Source of the DNA: Papaver somniferum | Taxonomy: Eukaryota > Streptophyta > Magnoliopsida > Ranunculales > Papaveraceae | Direction of reading: 5' to 3' | NCBI RefSeq assembly: GCF_003573695.1 | Contig: NC_039359.1 | Span: 119,667,849 to 119,731,848, forward strand | Length of the DNA: 64,000 bases | Part shown: piece by piece, positions 22,873 through 35,989 of the stretch | Layout of the letters: each line of letters opens with the position of its first letter | Position numbering within the stretch: position 1 is the stretch's first letter | Program-made: the position numbers and the translations under genes | Notes under the pieces: generated by a model | Told to the model about the DNA's origin: nothing | Databases searched by the model: none | Seen by the model: only the letters and a program-made list of their open reading frames with translations

Positions 22873-23270
22873 CAGCATGTTATTGAGCACTAGATTATAA
22901 CCAATTACAACCGATAGTATATCTTCCCACTAATGTCATCAAGCAAGATCTGATTAAACTCCTCACCCAGACTCCTCCAATCAAGTTTCTCAAAAGTATA
23001 TGGTGGGTAAAAACCAGCCAGCCAATCTGCAGCCCGATTAGTCTCTCTATAGATTTCAAACTTTATCCACTCAAATTGCTTCTTCAAATTGCAAATATGG
23101 CTATTAAGTAACATAATTGCAGCCATAAAATCCCTCCCCAAATGATCTCTCCTACATCCGATAGAAACAGCAGCCATTGAACCAATTTCAACCCACTGAA
23201 GTTCATGCCCCAACACAGAAATGGCCATACCAGACACTGAAATAGCCATCAGACAAACACCAGGCCTATC
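22873..23270 (-). pseudogene. Second LINE RNase H fragment
   Basis: The minus-strand frame 23249-22905 reads MAISVSGMAISVLGHELQWV, then GRDFMAAIMLLNSHI and FEIYRETNRAADWLAGFYPP, and ends LLDDISGKIYYRL before the stop. The E-x-N-R-A-A-D-W-L-A motif is the conserved end of the RNase H-like domain of plant LINEs. It duplicates the domain already present at 15143-15940, so it belongs to another LINE copy. The N-terminal half is missing. Confidence 0.7.
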
Positions 23271-23559
23271 TACAATACAACTTCATTGAATTAATCCACG
23301 ATAAATTAATAATTTCGCTAAAATAATATTTTTTGCCAATCCCAACTTGGTCTAGTGTGCTAAATTAATAACACCACTAAATTTATAAGGTAATAAAATT
23401 TTATGTTTCCAATAGGGTCCAGCTAATATATAAATTAATAATCAGAATAATAATGCTACACTATGGTGTCTCATTTGAATATGAATTCAAAGTTGTTTGT
23501 TTCCTGTTCACAATTGTATAACATTGGCAAACATAAAATGACATGAGACTATAGGGAAG
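23271..23559. other. AT-rich spacer
   Basis: AT-rich DNA with repeated TAAATTAATAA words. No coding potential and no recognisable element end were seen. Confidence 0.3.
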
Positions 23560-25124
23560 GATGGTGGGTTGGCTCTTTTGTAGAAAGATGGATTAGGTGT
23601 CAAAATTTTGCATACATCCAGTGATATGATGCATTTAACCATTTGTTCTCAATTACAAGAAAAAAGATGGATGCTTTCTTGCTTGTATGGTTATCATCAC
23701 AAAAAAGAAAGGGAAGAGCAATGGAAATTCATTCAGAAACTTGGAGAAAATCTTTCAACCCCTTGGGTCATTTTGAGAAATCTCAACATTACCCTACACA
23801 CTTTTCAAAATCAAAGTTTCAGCACCAATTTCTTCTCCTTCTTATAGAATTTTTCATGACACCATAGATCACCATAGTCTAAGAGGTATTCCTTTCATTG
23901 TCTCTCCATTCACCTAGTCAAATCAAAGAAATTAAAGAAGAATGTCAGAACCAGAATTGACATAGCCCTGGCAAATAATAACTGGATCATTACCTATCCC
24001 AATTCAGTTATAAATATCCTCCCCTCACATGAATATGACCATGCCCCTATACTTCTACACACTCAATCAACACCCAAGCAAAACCAAAGAGTTCAAAGAT
24101 TATATTAAGTCTGGATCTCACATTCCACCTGCAAAGAAGTGATTGAAGAAACTTGGAATAGTAATGAGAACAACAACATGAATGTTACAGAAAAACTATA
24201 TGCAACAACAAAAGCTCTGGGAAATTGGAGTCACCATGTTTTTGGTCATGTCAACACAGAAATTAAAAAGATTCAGAACAAATTCAAGATAAAAATAAAG
24301 TAACCAAGATATTGATACAATCAAAGTTCTGGAAACAGAGTTAAATTCTTTGTATGATAAGAAAAGCAGCAATTCAATATCAACAAGAAAGAGAAAATCT
24401 AATAAAGAAAGAAGACAAAAATAATAAGTTCTTTCACTCTAAAGAAAATTACAGAAGGAAAAGGAATCATATAGATATTTTGATGAATGAAGATGGGAAA
24501 TAGATGTCAACCAAGGAGGAAATTACTTCTTTGCTACAGAACACTTCAGCAATATCTATACTTCTTCAATTCACAATATAGATTTAGAGATCATTCAGCT
24601 CATAAGTCCTTGTGTAACTGAAGAAGAAAATCACAAGCTAACTCAAGTTCCAACTGAAGAAAAAGTCAAAGAAGCAATGTTCAGTATCAATGCTTGGGCT
24701 ACACCAGGACCAGATGGATATCAAGCAGGATCTTATTGACACACTTGGAGCATAATGGGATTGGAGGTAACAAACATGATACAAGATTTTTCACTCATGG
24801 TCATTTTCCTAGCAAGATAAATGAAACCTTCCAAATTCTTATTCAAATAAAAAGAAAAAATTGTGATCAAACCAAATGAGCAGAGACCTATAAGCTTTTA
24901 TGCAATATTACTTATAATATCATCACAAAGATTCTAGCAGTCAGACTAAAACCCATACTGCACAAGATCATATCCTCATGACAGGCAGCTTGCGTTCCAG
25001 GTAGAAATATATATGATAATGTTATTATTGCTCATAAGATGATGCACTATATGAAGACTACTAAGGCATATCAGGGAGTTGTGGGCATCCAGCTGGACAT
25101 GGCCAAAGCTTTTGACTGAATAGA

Positions 25125-25514
25125 TTGGGATTTCTTGCAAGAAATTATGAGTCATTTGGTTTCTCACAAAAGTGGTGTCATATAATTCATCATTGTATAA
25201 GCATAACTAGAATCTTTATTCTTGTTAATGGTTCACCGATGAAATTATTTTATCCATCAAGAGGGCTCATGCAAGGTGATTCAATATCTCCATATTTGTT
25301 TATTCTTTGGATGGAAGGATTCAGTAGATTGTTTACAAATACTGCTAATGAAAAAATTATTGAACAAGTCATTCCAGCAAAAATGGGACCAACAATATCT
25401 CAGTTGTTGTTTGCAGATGACTGTATTCTGTTCACTAAATCCACTGGAAGATCCATCAACAACTTAAAGGATATAATTCAAATATTACTTCTTCTTCTTC
25501 TGGCCAGATGGTGA
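25125..25514 (+). pseudogene. LINE reverse-transcriptase core fragment
   Basis: The longest open piece of the RT domain (129 codons). It contains the template-handling motif GLMQGDSISPYLF and the polymerase box FADD (second Asp pair of the active site). The first catalytic Asp lies upstream in the frame QLDMAKAFD, which ends in a stop codon (TGA) just after it. Confidence 0.85.
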
Positions 25515-27004
25515 ATCTGGAAAAATCCGGTGTTTTCTTCAGCAAAAATCTAAGTAAAGAGGCTTGTGAGGAAATCATTGAAATACTTCAAATGAAAAAA
25601 ATGGATGAAAAATAAAAGCACCTGGGAACTATTATGCAAGATCCTAGAAGTGAAGACAAGTTTTTTGATTCTGCGGTGGACAAAATGGGAAACAAATTAC
25701 ATACATGGAAAGGTAAACTTACTTCTCAAGCTGGCAGAACTACACAAATTCAATCCTCTCTCATCTCCACTGCAAACTATCAAATGAGACTATTTGAAGT
25801 TCCAGATAAACTATCACAAGAATGGAAAGAATACAAAGAAACTACTTTTGGAGTAAAAAAATGCAAAGGGAGGAAACATTATTTCTTGTAAGAAAGTTAA
25901 CAGACCAAAAAGATATGGAGGAATGGGCATCAAGAACTTAAAAAGTGGTTAACCTCACTCTTTTAGCTAAACTGGCATAGAGACAGTTGCATGAACAACA
26001 TGCTATGGTACAAAATTTTGGAGGCTAGATACTTCAAGGGAAACGGTTTATTGGTTGATGATACTTCTAAGAAAAGAGGCTCATGGATCTGGCAAAACAT
26101 TAAAATATGTGGATATACATATGAGATTAGATATGATTCATCGGTTATTGCTCACAAACACAGGAGGTTTACAAAAGAAAAAGATACAAGATCGTCTCAT
26201 ATTCCTCAAGTCAATATAAATAAAAGTTTCAGAGCTCATTGAAGAGGACACAAAAAGTTGGAATATAAACAAGCTGCAAGAACAATTCACAAATGATCAG
26301 ATGCAAAAAAAAAAAAAAACATCAGAATTCCTAACAATGAAAGAGATAAGTTACGATGACCATTAACTAATTGTGTAAAATTCACATCAAATTCTCTTTA
26401 TAGAGAAATAATGAAGACTCATAATCAAAATCAACATCAACAAAATAATCCTCTGCAAGAATCTCAATGGCTAAAGTTGTGGCATCTGGAAGTTCCTTAT
26501 AAATTCAACAATTCTTATGGAAATAATGTCATGATATTCTTCTAGTTAATATGAATGTTAGTAGATACAAGAAATAAGTGAATAACCTTTGTTTTTTTTG
26601 CGATGAAGAAGAAGAAACAAACACTCATCTCCTATGCAGATGCAACTTCTCACATACAATGTGATTTGGCATATCAACAACTCTTCATCATTCTAAGAAC
26701 ATGCAAACTTCTACCAAGGATTGGATTATTTCCTGGTTTGCTGACAACAACTCCCTAGAAGCTACTAACATCAATCTTGCTTATCTAGCAGCTTGCACTT
26801 TATGAAATTTATGAAAAGCTAGACGTGAAAAAGTGCATGAAAACAAGTCATACCATCCTAGGAACATAGTGCATAAAATAATTTCTTATATAAATAGCAT
26901 GAACATAAACAATTCAGATGATCAAAATAGAAGCTAGGATGGAATCTGCATTAATCATCAAGAGGGATGAAAAACGCCCCTTGAAAATTGTATAAAAATA
27001 AGCA

Positions 27005-27409
27005 TTGATGCTTCTTTCATATATAGATATATTTTGCTTCAACGATGCTTCTTTCATATCTCATAACACTAATGCTGGTTTTGCTCTAATTGCTCGTGAT
27101 TCTACAGGGAGTTTCATGGCAGCAATGACCTACTCAACAAGAGCCAGATATGTGAACCAAGCAGGAGCTTTGGTGCTGCTTAGAGCTATCCACTGTATCA
27201 AAGAAATGCAGTTCCAGAAAGTCATCATAAAAGGGGATAATATGTCAGTTATTAGTAGTTGCAATGATAGCGTTGAAGGTTTTAAGTGGGAAGATCATAA
27301 TATTATATTAGAATGTCAAGAAATCCTTCAAAATTTAGAGTTTGCTCAAGTCACTTTTCAAAAAAGGTTTTGTTATAATGCAGTCGATAAAGCTTGCAAA
27401 GCTGGCTAA
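27005..27409 (+). pseudogene. LINE RNase H-like domain fragment
   Basis: 134 codons ending at a TAA near 27409. The middle part (GFALIARDSTGSFMAAMTYS) and the later VDKACKAG region match the RNase H-like end of plant LINEs (usual ending A-D-x-L-A/K). The expected NxDGAW start is altered to FNDASF. Confidence 0.75.
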
Positions 27410-27480
27410 GACTAGTAGTAGGTCTCAGATTTGGTTAAAAGACCCTCCAAATGTAATTGCTAGTATCCTAGTTTCAGAAA

Positions 27481-28440
27481 GCAAGAATTAGGTTTGTTTT
27501 CTAGTCTCTACCTTTATTAAGTTGAGTGTTCGTGCTTTGTAGTTTCTTATTTCAACAGAACATCCTCCTTCTTTGCTCAGAAATATATATGTACTTTTAG
27601 GGAAAGATATTGATATAAGTGTTACATAATAATAGACATAACTACTTGGACATTTTCAATTCACACAACAATCGAATGTACATGATAAAATAACAAGATA
27701 ATCAAAAGATTAAGTAAAATAAACTTAGTCAAATCTAGAGATTTCAAAAAAAAAGTACTACAAGATAATCAAAATAAAGTAAAGTAAACTCAGCCAAATT
27801 AACGTATCTCGCAAAAATTTGAATTCCATTGGTAACATAAACTTCAAATGTGTCTTTTAAGATTTCAATAAAAATATCTAAACTCAAAATAAAAATTCAA
27901 TTACTAGATTATTCCCAATTTTACGCTTATACATGATTTTTTTTTTTTCGATCAAAAACGGGAGAAAAACTTTAGAAACACTAAAAACGGGAGAAAAACT
28001 GAAACAAAAATGGATTGGATAAATACAAGACATGATGTCGCTTCCCGGGACTTCACCAAAAAATACATCTTTTATTTGATCATTTCCGATGGGAAAGGGG
28101 GCCACAACTAGTCCCACCCGTTTGTTCCGCATCTAGCCGGAACCGTAAAACCTACCCACGAACTTCCTAAAAACACAAGTCAACAAGAAACAAAATTTAA
28201 AATTTTGAGAAGAAGCGGAAAGTGAACTTCTTTTCCACTGGAATCCATTTCCCTACCCAGAAAGTAGTTCCCTTCCCATATCCATTCCCGGCCAAATTAT
28301 AATTTTTCTACCGGGCATATAACTTTACGATCGGGACACTTCCGTAGGAAACTCTCCTAATTGCTCCCCACTCCTGTGTCATTTTAGAAAGTCAATGTAT
28401 CGGCCAATTGAGCTGGTCCACGATTCAATTGACTTACGAG
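27481..28440. other. Intergenic spacer upstream of synaptotagmin gene
   Basis: AT-rich sequence with a pair of AACGGGAGAAAAACT repeats (about 27956-27999) and a poly(T) run at about 27939-27950. No credible ORF. The last 200 bases become less AT-rich and are likely promoter/leader of the next gene. Confidence 0.35.
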
Positions 28441-28620
28441 TAGTCAATGATTGAGACCTCTTTCCTCTCCCATTTTGACGACACTTCCAAGTTCCAAGTA
28501 TTCTATGTTTTTCCTTCTGTCTTCACCCTGAAATCCGGCGATGGACACTTCGTTAGATTCCATAGCTCTTTATTAGTCTTAAGAACAAGAAGAAAAAGAT
28601 CTGCAGCTAAATCACTGGAA

Positions 28621-31600
28621 ATGCCTTCTTCTTTGGTCTGATAGTCGGGATTTCCGCGGGTATTGGTCTCATTGCAGCTTTTGTTCGTTATGAGAAATCC
28701 CGATCCAAGCATCGCTCTCATTTGGTAAAATCACGTATTATCTTCTATTTTTTGTTTGAATCCGTTCCGTTTTTATAGTAATCAAGGTTCTAAATAATCA
28801 TCTCTTTTGTTGTGTTTATAAGCTACGATTGTGGCGTCTTTTGCAAGATTGACAGTAAATGATGCAAAGAAGATTCTTCCTGATGACTTTTATCCTTCAT
28901 GGGTTGTCTTCTCACACAGGCAGAAGTTGAGTTCTTATTCCTTATTTTATATTTTTTTAACACTTAAGATTTCAAATGTCAACTTGATCAGATATGGTGT
29001 TTTTCTATATTCCATTCTGTAGAGATTTGGCACAAGACTGAGCCAAAACATAAAGTACCTGAGTTACCTTTTATGAAAAATGTATGAAAATTTGAGTTCT
29101 GAGGTTTTTTTTTTCCATATTGTGCAGTTGAATTGGCTTAACCTTCACCTTACAAAGATTTGGCCGTATGTTAATGAGGTAATTGAGGATTGTTTTCTTG
29201 AATGATATGTTTGAATGGATAGGAATTGTGACAAGAAGTAATTTTTGCTATTCTCTTTATGTTACAGGCCGCGTCCGAGCTCATAAGAAATAACGTTGAG
29301 CCGGTTCTCGAACAATATAGACCTGTCATCTTGTCCTCTCTGAAATTTTCCAGGTTTACTCTTGGTACTGTTGCTCCTCAGCTTACAGGTTTGTTTGACT
29401 TCTTCATATCTATCACACAACTAGTAAATATTTGCAGCTTTTCAGGAACTTTGAAGTTTATTTTCTGATTGGTTTCACTTAAAGAATTCCAATGCTCATT
29501 TATTTTTTGTGCAATGATTGAATCATAATTCAGTTTGCTTATCCAATTTTAACTTTTTTCTGGTCTAGTATGCACTAGTTGTGTTAAAAACAAACAAAGA
29601 AAAACATTTTTGCCTTTTCAGCATAGGGTATCTGTCTTTTGTTCCACCCGCAACTTATAAGGTCTCACTACTCCAATGGATTCACTACCATATCCATGTC
29701 ACCACCACAGAGCCATTTTGTGGCAATTATTTTATAATTCTTGTTTAATGTGTATTACCACTAGTGCAATGCTGAAAATAGGTGATTGAATCTGATGGTT
29801 TTGTATCAGAATCAACCAAGCCCAGCCGATTTTTTCTTTTTTAGTGTCAATGCTACCAAAGCAGCTGACAGGGATTATATGTAACCTGTTGTGAAGATAC
29901 CAAATTAGTTATCTTCATGAACCAGCAATGAGCTCAATAGCTTCTGTCAGTCCTTTTGGGATTTTGGCATCATCTGTATATGTGACAGGAACCCAGAATT
30001 GGCTCTCTTGGCAACTCTTTTGACAACTATGCAAGCAAATTGCTATATATTGCCAGTTAATCCTATTTAGTGCAGTCAATCAATGGCCACTGTGCCACCG
30101 GCCTTGATGTACCAAGCTGTCAGCTAACCCTGTAGAGGTGCATCTGCTGGTCACGGAATTGTAATACAAATTTAATTCGGTATACCTAGATTTCTTGAGG
30201 CCTAATGTACGGTTATAAGCATTATGTCACATTTCTTCGAGTGGCTATTGAATTTTAATTAGAAGTCTGATAACTTAAGTTAAAACCATATAACTGAGGT
30301 TATGAGCAGTAAGTTATCACTTGCATGATGCCTTCTGTACATATTTGTAAATGCCATACTGCTTAATAATCGAAGCATATCTCACTTTTTGTTCTTTTCT
30401 GATTCTAATTCAGATGGCCCACGTGTTCTTTTCAACAAAAAAAACATGTTGAGAATTGAGATAGTTGATGATTAATTTCCCTGGGTTAGTTTGGATCAAG
30501 CTTGGTTCTGAATCCAACCCTCTTGACATAGTTAATCTGGGTACTTGTAAACCACTAGTGTCAGTTTTACATAATTGCAAAAGTGGTTGCCAGGCCAGAT
30601 AATGAGAATGAGATTGTTCCTAACTTCTTGTTGCGATCTTGTTACAATATTACTAATGGGAAACACTGTACTAGCTGATTTGAGGATTAATGTAGTTAGA
30701 CCTCCAGCTCTTGGTATAGTTCTTGAGCTTGTCGTATAGCTCTGCTAGTTTTGCTTTGATTAGCTCCCTTTCTACCTTTTAGCTCTCAGCTGAACCTTCA
30801 CTACTTCAGCTCTTCCAAGTGGATGGTGAGCTATTCCGCTCGTGACCTCCTGGTCGATATTTTGGTACCTACGACTATAATACTACGCGTTTATTCATGT
30901 AATTTCAAGGCTAATGTGACAATTCACCCCCCCCCCCCCCCCCCCCCCCCATGATGTGTTTGCAGTAAACCAGTTCGTCTGCCACTTATTCTGTAAACTT
31001 ACTGCTACTGGTTTGATTTTTTTATTTGGTGAAATTGATCAAGAAACTGATGTGAGTTCATCATCGTTGTTAGGAGTTTCTATCGTTGAAGATGGATCAG
31101 AAAGCATCACTATGGATTTGGAGTTGCAGTGGGATGGAAATCCGAGCATCATTCTTGATATTAAGACTAAACTTGGTATTGCTCTGCCTGTGCAGGTAAT
31201 ATTTGGTAATCCATTTAGGTTATTTAGTATATTTTCAATCTTATAAACTGCATGTTCTTTTGTGAAATGAACAAGAGCACCTGCATGTATTACAAGTGCA
31301 TATTGCCACTGAAGTAGTTCTGCTCACTTTCAGGATTGGTGAGTATCAACAGTGGCAATAAGTAAAAGGAAAACAATGGCCTGCTTAATCATTCTTGGTT
31401 GCTGTTTTCAATAACATTATATATCAACAATTTTTGCCCCAACAGAAATATATAGAGAAGTTGGAAGTTACCACACAGACCTCTCAAAGTCATGTTGTTA
31501 GGCAGAAATTGGAAAAACCGAAAAAGAAATTCAAAAACATCTGAATTTTCTTACTTCCTTTTTTCTTTTTGTTTCTAAGTGAACTTCTTGGTGTTATTGT

Positions 31601-34600
31601 TCAATCTAGGTCAAAGATATTGGTTTTACTGGGGTTTTTAGGTTGATGTTTAAGCCTCTAGTCGAGGAATTTCCCTGTTTTGGAGCTGTTTCTTATTCTT
31701 TAAGAGAAAAGGTGTGGTATTGTTCTCCATGAGCTACTACTTCAATTGAGATTCATTCTAAAGCTTTTGAACCTATTAAAAGCGGTAGTTCACAAACATC
31801 CCACATGATATGACTATATCCAGATTTTAATTGGCAGCAAAAGCTGGATTTTACACTTAAAGTTGTTGGAGGTGATATTATCAATTCCTGGAGTTTCTGA
31901 TGCAATTGAGGTTTGTGCTTTCTTTTATTGCTTTTTCTTATTTATCTGGAAGTGTTCTTAATAATAAATCGTTCTTTGTATAGTAAATGCCTAAATATAC
32001 ATTTGTCCCTTTCTACTCCAGCACTCCTATTTCATCCCTAGTATAACTTTGATCAAAGTTATTAATTGAAAATGACATTTACTATACAAAGAAGCATGTT
32101 TATTGTGTAGAGCAAGGGAACCCTGGGTATCATACAGTAGAGGTGTGATGTGCTTTTCTATAACTCATGTCTATGCATGCTTAATCAGTGTTGTGGGAGG
32201 TTACAAATCATGAATTTGCATATTTTTGTAGGAAACAATTCGCGATGCCATCGAAGATTCTTTAACATGGCCAGTTAGAAAAGTTGTTCCAATTATACCT
32301 GGGGATTACAGGTGCGTTTTTTATAAGTACAAGAAGGCAAATGCAGATTCTCATTTGCTAGAACAAAAGATAGTTTTCATTCCACATGCAGATACAATTT
32401 ACCGATATAAGACTTGGATTGTGGTCTAAAATCTTGTAATTCATCACATATCCAGCTTTTTGAAGTACCAGTAGGATACATTGACAACTATTTTATTGAA
32501 TTCAGAAAAGTTGGATGGTTTCTGCTTGTAAAGCAGTTCAATCTGATGTATTCGGATATTTTGAAGTGTTTCGAACCTCGGTCTAACTACCTCTCCTGAG
32601 TTGTGATCAGATTACATAGACTTTGACATTTTTGAGTGGGACCACATTGCATATTGGAAGCTAGCGAAATAGGTCATATGCACATACGTTAGGCTTGTAA
32701 GAAGTTGTGTAGGCTTGCCAACTAGCTGTGTGGAGGTTACTATTTTAAAAACTCGAAAGCGTCATGTCTTCTGTTTGTCATGCCAGCTTCCCTTAACTGC
32801 AGTTGTGTTGTTCATTAGTGACCTTGAGTTGCAACCAGTTGGAACTTTAGAAGTGAAACTTATACAAGCCAAGGAACTCACAAATAAGGATGTCATTGGA
32901 AAATCTGATCCATTTGCTGTGTTATACATACGTCCATTACGTAACAGAATGAAAACAAGCAAAACAATTGTAGGTGAACATTTTCTTTTCTTTCTAGACT
33001 CTACTCATTCTTTCTACCGACTACTATTAATTTAGTATTTTTTCTTTCAGAAAAACCAGTTAAATCCTGTATGGAATGAACATTATGAGTTTATAGTTGA
33101 AGATGAAACTACTCAGAACTTAGTAGTAAAGGTTTTTGATGATGACGGAATTCGGGCAGCTGAGCTTATAGGATGCGTTTGCTTGAAGCTGAAGGACCTT
33201 GAGCCAGATAAAGTGAAGGATATATGGTTGAAATTGGTGAAGGATTTGGATGTCCAGAGAGATAAGAAGAATCGGGGTCAGGTAAGAACATAACCTGTAC
33301 TGCAGTCATTTAATTGCGATTTTGTATTGAAAAGTATTTGCCGAGAAAACGTATTCGCTACCTCTGAGACCTCACACTCATCCTATAAGAGAATGTGTGT
33401 CCTCTCTTTTCTAAAAACATAAGTTAGAAGACAGTAACAGAGTCCATGAATACGAAGTTTCATTTTTGGTCAATTGATAAGCACTGCATCCCCTTATCTA
33501 AAAACACATGAGCAGGCACTTTATTGACCGTCTGACATCAAATTGCATCTTACAGCTAAATTTTTATGTCTATATTGATGTTTGTTGGACTACCCTCATT
33601 CTATTTTTTAAATCTTTATTGTAACTTATGCAAGGTCTTAGAATATAGTTTTGTTTGTAGTCTTCACTTATTATCACAAGTATGTTGCACTGGCAATATT
33701 CAGTACAGGAGTTCGCTTTTACAGAAACCCTTAGGGACAATTTACCCTGATGTCATTTGTTTAGGGTAGGCAACTTCCGAGGTCACCTGGTAAGTTTCCA
33801 GTAATCAGTGGAAAGAGAAAAGCCATCGGTTTTTAAAATTGGATATAGAGTCAATCTATATAATAACAATAACCTAACTAAACTTCTTGCACTAGGTGCA
33901 CCTAGAGCTTCTGTACTGTTCGTTTGGCACAGGAAAAGAGTCTGTTAACCCTTTTGCCTCCAAATATTCCATGACCTCCTTGGAGAGGGCTCTCAGTAGT
34001 AGAGTGGATGGTAGGATGGATCTTGATACTGGGAAAACCGGAATAAAAAGAAGGGAAGTCATTGTTAGAGGAGTGTTATCTGTGACAGTGATATCTGCTG
34101 TTGATTTGCCGATTGCTGATTTAATGGGATTGGCTGACCCCTACGTTGTGCTACAAATGAAAAAATGTCAAACGAGAAGCAAAACGCGGGTAAGTTCTAT
34201 TTTGTTATTTTGTTATTTTCTTCTTTACCTTTTCCTTCTCTTTCAGAATAGGACATCATGTATCTCATATTTGCAGTACTATCTCATGTTGCTACCTTAT
34301 TTAGAGATCCTCTGGGACATTGTATTACCGTTCTAACTTCAAAACTGTGTGCATTCCCAGGTCATAAATAACTGCCTAAATCCAGTTTGGAATCAGACTT
34401 TCGACTTTGTCGTGGAGGATGGTTTGCATGATATGTTACAGATGGACATTTATGATCATGATTTATTTGGGAAGGTAAACATTTATTACGATTTTTTTTT
34501 TTTTTTTTGTTTCTCTATAGGTACATCAGGTATTACTAGTCATGTCCTCGGTTTAACCAGAAGTGAGATATCCTGAACCTGATTTACAGTTTTAGTAATG

Positions 34601-35024
34601 TGTCTGATTAATGGGAAATAATTCAATAAGATAAATGACAAACTCCCTTTAACATGTTAAAACACCATGACAGCAAAATGTTGGAATCTGCTATAAAGAA
34701 TTGTACAATTATTAACTTTGAACACTCTTACCAAATCTTCAGACTTAATGATGTAGGAGTTCTCTAAGCCTTGGTTTTCTGGGTTCACAAACTAGCAGCT
34801 TTCTGAGATTATACCTCCTGTGGTGACAGTCTTCTTTGAATCTCTTCAGGATTATATGGGCAGATGCATCTTGACTCTCACCAGAGTCACCAGAGTCATC
34901 TTTTCATGTAGAAGGAACAAAATGTGGAAAGTTGAATTTGCATCTTAAGTGGACTGCACAACCTGTATACCGAAAAGCGCCATCATGCCCAACTCTATAC
35001 AATATCAAAAGCAAGCCCAAATAG
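28621..35024 (+). pseudogene. SYT5: Extended synaptotagmin (SYT5/SYT4 type), 13 exons, with lesions
   Basis: Exons: 28621-28724, 28823-28926, 29128-29178, 29268-29388, 31074-31195, 31610-31711, 31838-31910, 32232-32311, 32819-32969, 33051-33281, 33896-34189, 34361-34474, 34850-35024. The product has an N-terminal membrane anchor (FFFGLIVGISAGIGLIAAF), an SMP lipid-transfer domain (exons 2-8), C2A (exons 9-10, GKSDPFAVLYIRPL) and C2B (exons 11-13, GLADPYVVLQMKK), as in plant ER-plasma-membrane contact-site tethers. Lesions: one base is missing between the ATG (28621) and the anchor frame; one base at the exon 2 acceptor; the exon 2 donor is non-canonical unless a G is restored; exon 7 is out of frame within GGDI-SIPGVSDAIE; the last exon lacks about ten residues and shifts frame before GKLNLHLKWTAQPVYR. 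It is either a young pseudogene or a real gene with assembly indels. Confidence 0.82.
30927..30950. repeat. Poly(C) tract in intron 4
   Basis: 24 consecutive C residues in the long fourth intron of the synaptotagmin gene. True length is hard to sequence. Confidence 0.9.
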
Positions 35025-35179
35025 CAAAAAGGAATGAGAAAATTAGGGGAGACCCCCCCCCCCCCCACCCCCCCAAAAAAAAAAAAAAGTTCTCATCGTC
35101 AGCCCCCAATTAATTAGGTAACACCCATAATTATTTCCGTGACACTCATAATTATATGAAATTATTAAAAATGTATGCA

Positions 35180-35970
35180 TGACGGATTATGCATCCGCAT
35201 GACAGGTTATGCATCATGGGTATAATTGTCAATACAACTTGGATATAACATATCTAAAAATCCGCGCCTTGGAATTTTACAAATTTTATATCGTTTGGAA
35301 AAAATTTTAAGAGAGTTACGCAACTAGTAGAAACAAGAATATCAAATTTTTGTTTTTTTACGAAAAAAATCAGAGGTGATCATCATTTTAGGAAAAATTT
35401 TCGAAAACTTGATGCATAACCATTATGCAGCCACCAAAAAAGATGCATAACACATTCTGCAGACGCATAACCAATTATGCAACCATTTTCTCCACTGCAT
35501 AACAAATTATCCATTTGGATAACAAAGTTATGCATCTATAACAAGTTATGTAACCATTGTTTTGGTTGATTTTAGTGCGTACATAAAAAAAAATGATGCA
35601 TGATGCAGTATGCATCCATATTTACGGGCATATCAGGTTATGCATCTATTTTCTCGATGCATAATGCATTATGTAGCCATATTTTCGGACGCATAATAGG
35701 TTATGCATCCATTTTCACGACTGCATAACATGTTATGCAAATATTATTGTAGGTGCATGACAAGTTATGCAGTCTTTGTTTTTGTTGGTTTCAATAGTAA
35801 CAAAAAAATTACTGCATAACGTGTTATGCAACCGTTTTCTGGACTACATAACAAGTTATGCAACGAATTTTGTAGACGCATAACAGGTTATGCATCCATT
35901 TTCACGACTACATAACATGTCATGCAGACATTTTATCGACTGCATGACATGTTATGCAATCATAACCACA
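35180..35970. repeat. Palindrome array TGCATAAC-NN-GTTATGCA, copy 2
   Basis: Same module and spacing as 12975-13672, with well over ten modules (for example GCATGACAGGTTATGCATC and TGCATAACATGTTATGCAAA). The spacer motif CCATTTTCTCGA recurs. Confidence 0.88.
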
Positions 35971-35989
35971 TCATCGTCTTCTTTCATGT

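Larger units (their letters stand above)
23560..27480 (+). mobile_element. Degenerate L1-type LINE
   Basis: Domains appear in LINE order on the plus strand across shifting frames: endonuclease remnants (about 23600-24100, including a frame with PWVILRNLNITL), a linker, reverse transcriptase (about 24600-25550) with RGLMQGDSISPYLFIL and the catalytic FADDCILF, then post-RT and zinc-finger parts to about 26800, and an RNase H-like domain (27005-27409) with GFALIARDSTGSFMAA and an internal KGDNMSVI motif. Many frameshifts and stops occur, so it cannot transpose. No poly(A) tail or target duplication could be fixed; the 3' end is placed near 27480 from the end of homology. Confidence 0.85.

Noticed and set aside
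27884..28132. 82-codon minus-strand ORF
   Set aside because: No domain, low-complexity end and AT-rich context; likely chance.
28447..28641. 65-codon ORF upstream of the synaptotagmin
   Set aside because: Probably leader sequence; only its last ATG region coincides with the expected start, in the wrong frame.
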